A stretch of 5,458 bases of DNA from the NCBI GenBank assembly GCA_024276255.1, contig JAJRXO010000049.1, forward strand, positions 1-5,458, read 5' to 3'. Within the stretch, counting starts at the first letter, position 1. Every line of letters starts with the position of its first letter. This document shows positions 1 through 4,650 of this stretch, one piece after another. Under the pieces are notes generated by a model. That model ran no database searches. It was not told where the DNA came from and was given only the letters and a program-made list of their open reading frames with translations. The translations under genes and the position numbers were made by a program. This DNA is from Chloroflexota bacterium. GTDB lineage: Bacteria > Chloroflexota > Anaerolineae > J102.

Positions 1-24
1 CCCCATCACGCAAACGATCGGCAT
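1..24 (-). CDS. Possible start of a divergent gene running off the left edge
   Basis: Read on the minus strand from the ATG at 24, the window gives only MPIVCVMG before it ends. A short hydrophobic strand ending in a glycine is how many P-loop kinases begin just before their Walker A motif (gluconokinase GntK and MiaA are examples), so a nucleotide-binding enzyme is conceivable. Eight residues cannot establish a family. No good Shine-Dalgarno lies upstream. Two rivals exist: a minus-strand start at 37 in another frame (MPTTHADRL...), and a plus-strand gene from outside the window ending at the TGA at 24-26 with the tail PSRKRSA. The call is an inference; only the open frame and the ATG are seen. 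Confidence 0.2.
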
Positions 25-100
25 GAGTCGTCGGCATCCACACGACAAGTGTGGTACTGATAATTGCCACCGTAATCACACTTTTCCAGAAGCTGAATCG

Positions 101-118
101 ACACGCGTGTTACCACGC
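101..118. repeat. Palindrome ACACGCGTGT overlapping a short hairpin
   Basis: ACACGCGTGT at 101-110 is a perfect 10-base palindrome. It overlaps an alternative stem-loop, GCGTG-TTAC-CACGC at 105-118 (5-bp stem, 4-base loop). Either could be a protein-binding site or an RNA element; nothing in the sequence decides between them, and palindromes of this size also occur by chance. Confidence 0.35.
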
Positions 119-128
119 AAAAGCACTC

Positions 129-145
129 GGCAGCGAACCGCTGCC
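129..145. repeat. Perfect 6-bp stem-loop GGCAGC/GCTGCC
   Basis: GGCAGC at 129-134 pairs perfectly with GCTGCC at 140-145 around the five-base loop GAACC. There is no U-tract after it in either direction, so it does not look like an intrinsic terminator. Confidence 0.4.
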
Positions 146-193
146 AGGGAATCGCCGAATCGATGGGGGAAAGTGCACAATGGGGGACATGAT

Positions 194-212
194 GGCCCCT
201 TACAGAAGGGCC
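194..212. repeat. Stem-loop GGCCCCTT/AAGGGCC with one bulge
   Basis: GGCCCCTT at 194-201 pairs with AAGGGCC at 206-212 around the loop ACAG, with one C bulged. The 3' arm contains the GGG at 208-210 that also begins the G-quadruplex-type motif, so the two structures would exclude each other. Confidence 0.35.
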
Positions 213-230
213 GAACTGGGGGGGAGGGGG
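208..230 (+). other. Candidate G-quadruplex motif
   Basis: GGG at 208-210, a seven-base loop (CCGAACT), then GGGGGGG at 218-224, a single A, and GGGGG at 226-230. Reading the seven-G run as two triplets split by one G, this satisfies the usual G3+ N1-7 pattern for an intramolecular G-quadruplex on the plus strand. It lies about 200 bases upstream of the promoter-like site. Folding is an inference from the pattern. Confidence 0.45.
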
Positions 231-413
231 ATTGTCAGAAAACGAATTGAAGAAGGGGGCAATGTCGGCAAATAACCGGGACAATGCACCTCAGCCCACT
301 TCTCACCCATGCATCGGGACGTTGCGAGAGAGCGATGCAAGAAGAATGGACAGGAATTGTAACATGCGCCCAAAAAGCGTGCAACAGACCCTTTAAGGGG
401 GGTGTGAAAGAAC

Positions 414-442
414 TTGTGTCCCATCTCAGGCAATCGTATAAT
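414..442 (+). promoter_or_regulatory. Sigma-70-type promoter upstream of the dehydrogenase
   Basis: A perfect -10 box TATAAT lies at 437-442. The best -35 partner at a 17-base spacing is TTGTGT at 414-419, which matches the consensus only in TTG. Transcription from here would begin near 449, giving a leader of roughly 42 bases with an AGGGG Shine-Dalgarno at 479-483, seven bases before the ATG at 491. This agrees with the start chosen for that gene. Confidence 0.5.
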
Positions 443-490
443 CAAAACCAACTTCCTCATCCCAGCCATCCAGCAACCAGGGGTTTCACC

Positions 491-1390
491 ATGACAGAAC
501 GAATCGGATTCATCGGTATTGGCATTATGGGGCACGGCATGGCCCATAACATCCTCAATGCAGGCTTTCCCCTCAGCGTGTGGAATCGCACGCCCGGCAA
601 AACCGATTCCCTGCGCCAGGCCGGTGCACGCGAAGCCGGTTCACCGGCCGAGCTGGCGGCAGAGAGCGACATCATCTTTATCTGCGTCAGCGACACGGCC
701 GATGTGGAAGCCGTGCTCTTCGGCGATCAGGGCGTCAGCGCCGGCGCCCGCCCCGGCAGCCTCGTCATCGATTGCAGCACCATCAGCCCTTCCGCCACCC
801 GCCAATTCGCCAGCCGTCTGGCTACCCGGGGCGTAGCCATGCTCGACGCCCCCATCAGCGGGGGCAGCGAAGGAGCCGCCCGTGGCACCCTCTCGATCAT
901 GGTGGGCGGCGAAAGCGCCGACTTTGAACGCGCCCTGCCCGTATTGCAGGCAGTAGGCAAACAGATCACCCATGTCGGCCCCAGCGGCGCCGGACAGACC
1001 GTGAAACTGATGAATCAGATCCTCGTGGTGGGCCATGCCCTGGCCATGAGCGAAGCCTTCATGTTCGCCCAGGCCAGCGGCGTCGATCTCGCCAAAGCGC
1101 TCGAGGCCGTACGCGCCGGCGCTGCCGGCAGCTGGATGCTCAGCTTTCGTGGGCCGCAGATACTGCGTCGTGACTGGCGCCCTGGCTTCACCATTGATCT
1201 ACAGCAAAAAGACCTGCGGTTGGTGCTGGAGGCCGCCGACGACATCGGGGCCCCCCTGCCCGGCGTATCCATCATCTTCCAGATGTATCGCACCCTACAG
1301 GCGCAGGGCCTGGGAGGTGAGGGCAACCATGCCCTGATCAAGGCCTTCGAGCATCTGGCGGGCTATCAGATTCAACCTATCGCCGACTGA
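491..1390 (+). CDS. NADP-type beta-hydroxyacid dehydrogenase (3-hydroxyisobutyrate dehydrogenase family)
   Basis: Cytosolic NAD(P)-dependent dehydrogenase of 299 residues, the usual length for the family that includes 3-hydroxyisobutyrate dehydrogenase, tartronate semialdehyde reductase (GarR/GlxR) and GLYR1-type succinic semialdehyde reductases. The N-terminal Rossmann domain starts with GFIGIGIMG (residues 6-14). NRT at 32-34 after beta-2 favours NADP(H) over NAD. The substrate-binding signature DAPISGG is at 119-125, the catalytic lysine is K172 in GQTVKLMNQ, and K240-D241 in QQKDLRL is the conserved cofactor-side KD pair of the all-helical C-terminal domain. The frame stays open upstream to 284, but the extra 69 residues have no family counterpart, whereas the ATG at 491 has a good Shine-Dalgarno (AGGGG, 479-483) and a promoter behind it. 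The exact substrate cannot be told from sequence. The SGNH hydrolase gene begins 43 bases downstream. Confidence 0.9.
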   Translation: MTERIGFIGIGIMGHGMAHNILNAGFPLSVWNRTPGKTDSLRQAGAREAGSPAELAAESDIIFICVSDTADVEAVLFGDQGVSAGARPGSLVIDCSTISPSATRQFASRLATRGVAMLDAPISGGSEGAARGTLSIMVGGESADFERALPVLQAVGKQITHVGPSGAGQTVKLMNQILVVGHALAMSEAFMFAQASGVDLAKALEAVRAGAAGSWMLSFRGPQILRRDWRPGFTIDLQQKDLRLVLEAADDIGAPLPGVSIIFQMYRTLQAQGLGGEGNHALIKAFEHLAGYQIQPIAD

Positions 1391-1398
1391 GCTCATGT

Positions 1399-1427
1399 TT
1401 GGCGCTCCCCTCCACTTTCGCTAGAAT
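1399..1427 (+). promoter_or_regulatory. Promoter-like site giving a leaderless transcript
   Basis: TTGGCG at 1399-1404 (4 of 6 matches to TTGACA) and TAGAAT at 1422-1427 (5 of 6 matches to TATAAT) are separated by exactly 17 bases. A start six or seven bases after the -10 box would fall on or next to the A of the ATG at 1434. No Shine-Dalgarno precedes that ATG, which fits leaderless translation. It lies in the 43-base gap between two same-strand genes, so it may be an internal operon promoter. Confidence 0.45.
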
Positions 1428-1433
1428 CAACCC

Positions 1434-2348
1434 ATGATTCGACTCACCGTGCTGCTTCTTCTCATCGCGGGCATTGCCATGGCTGAATGGGCCCTACGCC
1501 GCCGGGCGCGCCACCGCCGCCGTGACTGGAACACCCCATTCCTCTCCCCTCCCGACGCCAATGCGTTTCGCATCGTCGTCCTGGGCGATTCCATCGCCTA
1601 CGGTTACGGCCTGGAACCGCATCAGGCATGGCCTGCTCTACTGGCTCAAAAACTGCAACAGACCTATCCCCAAACCAGGTGGCAGGTAATCAACGCCAGC
1701 GTGGCCGGGCACACAGTAGCCGATGCCTACATCCGTTATAATGAACATGTGCTGGCCTATCAGCCCCATCTCCTGTTGATCGCCTTTGGCATCAACGACT
1801 GCCGACGTGTGCGACGCATGAATGACACCCGTCGCATGAAGATCTTCGCCCGGCACGAGCAGCACTGGTGGGGGCGCAGTTATCTGCTGCGGGGATTGTT
1901 AAACCGCCTGCGGCCCATCGCCCGCGCCACCGTCGTCAATGAGACGGCCCTCGCCCCCGAACCGCGCATCCCCCTGCCCCGATTCACCCAGATACTGGGC
2001 TGGCTGGCACAACAAAGCCGTCGCCACGGCGCCCAACCGGCGTTACTTACCCTGCCTCCCATCCGGCCGCATCCCCACATTTACCACGCTCACGAATTCG
2101 CGCACTGGCAGGAATACAGCGCCGCCATTCGCCAGGTTGCCCGCTCACAGGGCGTACCGGTCATCGAGCTCAGCCACGAATTCCCCAGCGCACAGGCCTG
2201 GCTGGCAGATGGCGTCCATCTTTCTCAGCAGGGTCAGCAACTGATTGCCGATCGCATCTGGGCTGCCCTGCAGCGGCCCCCGCTGGCCGCGGTTCTCCGC
2301 ATTCCCACACAGGCTTCCAATGCCGAAATGGCCCCCTCGCTGGATTGA
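1434..2348 (+). CDS. Membrane-anchored SGNH/GDSL-family hydrolase
   Basis: Predicted esterase, lipase or deacetylase of 304 residues with the SGNH fold. All four signature blocks are visible: block I VVLGDSIAYGYG with nucleophile S53, block II NASVAGHT with oxyanion glycine G92, block III GIND with N121, and block V DGVHLS with the catalytic pair D259/H262. Residues 4-21 (LTVLLLLIAGIAMAEWAL) form one hydrophobic segment, a likely uncleaved anchor. It is followed at 22-30 by the strongly basic RRRARHRRR, which by the positive-inside rule would leave the enzyme domain on the cytoplasmic side, an odd arrangement for this group. The last 30 or so residues extend past the catalytic core and are partly encoded in the overlap with pcm. 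The ATG at 1434 has no Shine-Dalgarno but fits a leaderless start. Substrate unknown; its neighbours suggest, weakly, a role in envelope glycan modification. Confidence 0.85.
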   Translation: MIRLTVLLLLIAGIAMAEWALRRRARHRRRDWNTPFLSPPDANAFRIVVLGDSIAYGYGLEPHQAWPALLAQKLQQTYPQTRWQVINASVAGHTVADAYIRYNEHVLAYQPHLLLIAFGINDCRRVRRMNDTRRMKIFARHEQHWWGRSYLLRGLLNRLRPIARATVVNETALAPEPRIPLPRFTQILGWLAQQSRRHGAQPALLTLPPIRPHPHIYHAHEFAHWQEYSAAIRQVARSQGVPVIELSHEFPSAQAWLADGVHLSQQGQQLIADRIWAALQRPPLAAVLRIPTQASNAEMAPSLD

Positions 2349-2964
2349 AATCAGCGATAAAGATGTGCTCGCCGCCATCGCTCACGTGCCGCGCCATCGC
2401 TTTGTGCCCGAAGCACAGCGCCAACACGCCTACGAAGATCGCCCCCTGCCCATCGGTCATGGCCAGACCATCTCCCAGCCGTTCATCGTCGCCCTCATGA
2501 CCCAGCTCCTGGAACTGGATTCACAGGCCAGGGTATTGGAGATCGGTACCGGCTGCGGCTATCAGACCGCCATCCTCGCCGAACTGGCCGCCGAGGTCTA
2601 CACCATCGAACGCATTCCTGAACTCTCCCAACGCGCCTCACGCATACTCAGCGAACTCGGCTACGATAACGTGCATTTCCGCGTGGGCGATGGCTGGCAG
2701 GGCTGGCCCCAGGCAGCCCCCTTCGACGGCATCATCGTCACGGCTGCTGCGCCCATCTGGCCGCCGCAACTGCTGGAGCAACTGGCCGATGGTGGGCGCA
2801 TTGTCCTGCCCATCGGCCCCGCCGGTGGCGATCAGATCCTGTGGCAGGGCATCAAAACCGGATCCCAATTGATCAGAAACCGCATCGGCCCCGTACGCTT
2901 TGTTCCCCTCATCAGCGATGCCGATGATCACCCCTTCGACATAGAGTACGACGACCTCATCTGA
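2320..2964 (+). CDS. pcm: Protein-L-isoaspartate O-methyltransferase
   Basis: Cytosolic SAM-dependent repair enzyme (EC 2.1.1.77) that methylates L-isoaspartyl residues formed in ageing proteins so that they can revert to aspartate. The 214-residue product is close to the 208 of E. coli Pcm. Seen in order: AHVPRHRFVPE (21-31), the substrate-site motif LPIGHGQTISQP (43-54), SAM-binding motif I VLEIGTGCGYQTAIL (72-86), the acidic loop YTIERI, GDGWQGWP, FDGIIVTAAAP and the strand GGRIVLPIG, ending with VRFVPLI as in other Pcm proteins. The N-terminal helix is shorter than in E. coli. The ATG at 2320 is the first in frame after a TTG at 2245 and lies inside the 3' end of the SGNH gene (29-base overlap), pointing to translational coupling. 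It does not sit in the surE-pcm-nlpD-rpoS cluster typical of proteobacteria. Confidence 0.95.
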   Translation: MPKWPPRWIEISDKDVLAAIAHVPRHRFVPEAQRQHAYEDRPLPIGHGQTISQPFIVALMTQLLELDSQARVLEIGTGCGYQTAILAELAAEVYTIERIPELSQRASRILSELGYDNVHFRVGDGWQGWPQAAPFDGIIVTAAAPIWPPQLLEQLADGGRIVLPIGPAGGDQILWQGIKTGSQLIRNRIGPVRFVPLISDADDHPFDIEYDDLI

Positions 2965-2984
2965 CCCACCCGACACGACAAACC

Positions 2985-3839
2985 ATGAAACGCATCCTCA
3001 TCATCGGCCATAAAGGCCAGCTCGGTCATATCCTCATGTCGATACCGTCTCCGTATCAACGCATCGGCATCGACCTGCCCGAACACGACATCACCGACCC
3101 CCAGGACATCATTCCCACTATCCAGCAACTACGCCCCGACGCCGTCATCAATCCCGCCGCCTTCACCAATGTCGATGCGGCCGAAGCCGACCCGGACGTG
3201 GCCTATCAGGTCAATGCACATGGCGCCGGTCATGTGGCCCGCGCCTGCCACCAACTGCACATCCCCCTGATCCACATCTCCACCAATGAAGTCTTCGACG
3301 GTAGCGCCCGGCAGCCCTACGATGAATGGGATCAACCGCACGCGCTCAGCACCTATGCCCGCTCCAAACTGGCCGGCGAACAGGCTGTGCGCTTTTATCA
3401 TGATGATGTGCGCATCGTACGCATCGCCTGGCTGTTTGCGCCCGGTGGCAATAACTTCCCCGGCAAAATCGTGGCCGCCGCCCGCAAATATGGCGCCCTG
3501 CGCGTGGTCGATGATGAATTCGGCAACCCCACCTACGCCCCGGATCTGGCTGCGGCCCTGATGCGCCTGTTTGAACTCGAAGCGCCTCCCGGCATCTATC
3601 ACATCACCAATTCCGGTACGTGCAGCCGTTACGAATTCGCCGTTTCCGTGCTGAAATACATGGGCATGGCCGACATTCCGGTCACGCCCATTCCCCACAC
3701 GGCCTGGCAGCGCCCCAGCCAACCGCCCCTACGGGCCATCCTGGCCAATCGCGCTGCAGCCAGGCTCGGCATCCAGCTACGAGCCTGGCAGGAGGCGGTA
3801 GCCGACTGGGCGCAGCAACAACAGCGTATCAAATCATAA
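2985..3839 (+). CDS. rfbD: dTDP-4-dehydrorhamnose reductase (RmlD/RfbD family)
   Basis: Cytosolic short-chain reductase of 284 residues that would carry out the last step of dTDP-L-rhamnose synthesis, reducing dTDP-4-keto-6-deoxy-L-mannose with NAD(P)H. The Rossmann motif is IIGHKGQLG (6-14), and NPAAFTNVDAAEADP (56-70) is the conserved second motif. The catalytic triad can be assigned as T100 (in ISTNEVFDG), Y124 and K128 (in STYARSK). FGNPTYAPDLAAAL and GIYHITNSGTCSRYEF in the C-terminal half are typical of the family. Two departures from common RmlD are visible: STNEVFDG instead of STDYVFDG, and YARSK instead of YGxxK. I believe the first occurs in Chloroflexota homologues. The gene follows pcm after 20 bases without a strong Shine-Dalgarno. 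rmlA, rmlB and rmlC are absent from the window, so a related sugar-nucleotide reductase is possible. Confidence 0.85.
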   Translation: MKRILIIGHKGQLGHILMSIPSPYQRIGIDLPEHDITDPQDIIPTIQQLRPDAVINPAAFTNVDAAEADPDVAYQVNAHGAGHVARACHQLHIPLIHISTNEVFDGSARQPYDEWDQPHALSTYARSKLAGEQAVRFYHDDVRIVRIAWLFAPGGNNFPGKIVAAARKYGALRVVDDEFGNPTYAPDLAAALMRLFELEAPPGIYHITNSGTCSRYEFAVSVLKYMGMADIPVTPIPHTAWQRPSQPPLRAILANRAAARLGIQLRAWQEAVADWAQQQQRIKS

Positions 3840-3844
3840 CCCCC

Positions 3845-3856
3845 GGGCCGCGGCCC
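3845..3856. repeat. Perfect 12-base palindrome GGGCCGCGGCCC in the convergent gap
   Basis: The palindrome begins six bases after the rmlD stop codon, in the 108-base gap between convergent genes. No T-tract follows on either strand, so it is not a classical intrinsic terminator. A second short stem-loop, AGCAA-CTC-TTGCT, lies at 3917-3929, also without a T-tract. Either may help end transcription or protect a 3' end, but that is inference. Confidence 0.4.
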
Positions 3857-3947
3857 AAGAGCAGAAACGCTGAGAAGTCAGGCCTGTATCCCGGCGGACA
3901 TTTGTGACAGGGCAACAGCAACTCTTGCTCAGGAGGATGGCAAACGC

Positions 3948-4340
3948 CTAAAAATCACCTCCCAGATCACCATCTCCCGCCACTTCCGGCATGGCCTTTT
4001 CAATCTCCTCGGGTGATTGCCCGGCTTCCAGACGATCCACGATCTCATTCAGTTCCGGATCATCCATCTCCTCTCCCAATTCGGCGCTCATCTGCCGCAT
4101 CATGCGCGCCAATGCTCGCGGGTCCTCCTCCTCGAGGCCGGCCATCAGCGCCGGATCGGCCAGCGACTCCAGCCGCGACTCTTCTGAGCGCAACATCGCT
4201 ACCCGTGACATCACCCGCCGCAGGCGTCGGCCGCCGCAACGCGGGCATGTCGGTTCCTGGTGCTCGGCCTGATGAATCGTGCGATAAAAGACGCTCACCC
4301 TGCGTCGACAATCCGGACAGACGTACTCATAGATCGGCAT
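3948..4340 (-). CDS. FmdB-type zinc-ribbon protein with acidic helical tail
   Basis: Small protein of 130 residues. Residues 1-40 are an FmdB/CxxC_CxxC zinc ribbon starting with the family hallmark MPIYEYVCPDC; C8, C11, C32 and C35 (two CPxC pairs) would hold one zinc ion. The frame opens upstream at 4376, but the ATG at 4340 gives the hallmark start and has a strong Shine-Dalgarno (GGAGG, seven bases upstream), so I chose it. After the ribbon a basic stretch (RRLRRVMSRV) leads into a long acidic, probably helical tail at about 57-130 with SEESRLESLADP, EEDPRALARMMRQM, LNEIVDRLEAG and SPEEIEKAMPE. The role of this family is not established; FmdB was named as a putative regulator near formamidase/amidase genes. 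The gene stands alone, convergent with rmlD and divergent from gmk. The tail resembles Chloroflexota proteins I recall, an inference. Confidence 0.8.
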   Translation of the reverse strand: MPIYEYVCPDCRRRVSVFYRTIHQAEHQEPTCPRCGGRRLRRVMSRVAMLRSEESRLESLADPALMAGLEEEDPRALARMMRQMSAELGEEMDDPELNEIVDRLEAGQSPEEIEKAMPEVAGDGDLGGDF

Positions 4341-4410
4341 AACAAACCTCCATGATGCGTGATAAAATCGGCGCATGCATACTTCTCGAATCCTTCAGCC
4401 GCAGATGGCC

Positions 4411-4422
4411 CGGAAGCTTCCG
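4411..4422. repeat. Perfect 12-base palindrome CGGAAGCTTCCG
   Basis: A perfect inverted repeat without spacer, 71 bases upstream of the zinc-ribbon start codon and about 230 bases upstream of gmk. Its size and promoter-side position fit a dimeric regulator's operator, but there is no second copy in the window to support this. Confidence 0.35.
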
Positions 4423-4500
4423 TGCAGTCGCAATAAATGAATGACTATGCGCATTCCTGATTTCTTTGCGTTCTCAGCGGCCCTGGCGAGAGCATTTCCT

Positions 4501-4541
4501 GGTTCCGATCAGCTCGGCGCAGGCCGATCTTCCGGGAAACC
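4501..4541. repeat. Imperfect long stem-loop upstream of gmk
   Basis: GGTTCC at 4501-4506 can pair with GGAAACC at 4535-4541 with one A bulged, GAT at 4507-4509 with ATC at 4527-4529, and CGGC at 4515-4518 with GCCG at 4523-4526 around the loop GCAG, leaving bulges on both arms. A transcript covering it could fold, but the pairing is imperfect and no terminator-like T-tract follows. Confidence 0.25.
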
Positions 4542-4650
4542 GATGAGAATCTGCAGCAAAACAAAAACGCCAGTATCCCGTAGTATAGCAGAAAAGAGCG
4601 TCTCTGTTTAAGATCCGCATCCGCTTCTCCACCCCTCCGCAGGCACCTCC

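Larger units (their letters stand above)
25..490. other. Non-coding upstream region with hairpins and G-tracts
   Basis: No reading frame here looks like a real protein. The open frames give arginine-, proline- and histidine-rich translations without motifs, and they overlap each other on both strands. The composition is less GC-rich than the flanking genes and the plus strand carries repeated runs of five to seven G (165-169, 182-186, 218-224, 226-230, 255-259, 397-402). Small inverted repeats occur at 101-118, 129-145, 194-212 and 310-339. A promoter-like site closes the region at 414-442. It probably serves as the 5' regulatory region of the dehydrogenase gene and perhaps of a divergent gene on the left. 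No tRNA arms or known riboswitch core were recognised. Confidence 0.6.
4341..4650. other. Divergent intergenic region between the zinc-ribbon gene and gmk
   Basis: This 310-base stretch should hold the promoters of both flanking genes. The Shine-Dalgarno of the zinc-ribbon gene is at 4348-4352 on the minus strand. For gmk a weak AGG lies at 4641-4643 and a possible -10 (TATAGC, 4584-4589) has no recognisable -35. A 56-codon frame (4441-4611) has no motif or Shine-Dalgarno. The inverted repeats at 4411-4422 and 4501-4541 are listed separately. No tRNA or known riboswitch was recognised. Confidence 0.55.

Noticed and set aside
23..284. Several overlapping open frames of 74-92 codons on both strands near the left edge
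   Set aside because: They overlap each other, have unlikely amino-acid compositions and no motifs. One (from the GTG at 51) begins with a hydrophobic stretch but soon becomes motif-free and reads through the G-tracts.
391..402. A near-palindrome CCCTTTAAGGG followed by G residues
   Set aside because: The stem leaves at most a one-base loop and there is no T-tract, so it is neither a workable hairpin nor a terminator.
401..420. A possible CRP-like site, TGTGAAAGAACTTGTG
   Set aside because: Only the left half resembles TGTGA; the right half does not give the expected TCACA, so there is no real dyad.
641..1036. A 131-codon minus-strand frame opposite the dehydrogenase
   Set aside because: It is antisense to the conserved Rossmann and substrate-binding segments and has no recognisable motif or Shine-Dalgarno.
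3129..3722. A 197-codon open frame on the minus strand, opposite rmlD
   Set aside because: It lies wholly within rmlD, which has clear family motifs. The translation is glycine- and aspartate-rich without motifs, as expected for the antisense of a GC-rich gene.
4441..4611. A 56-codon plus-strand frame upstream of gmk
   Set aside because: It has no Shine-Dalgarno, no hydrophobic or conserved pattern, and a basic, serine-rich translation typical of chance frames.
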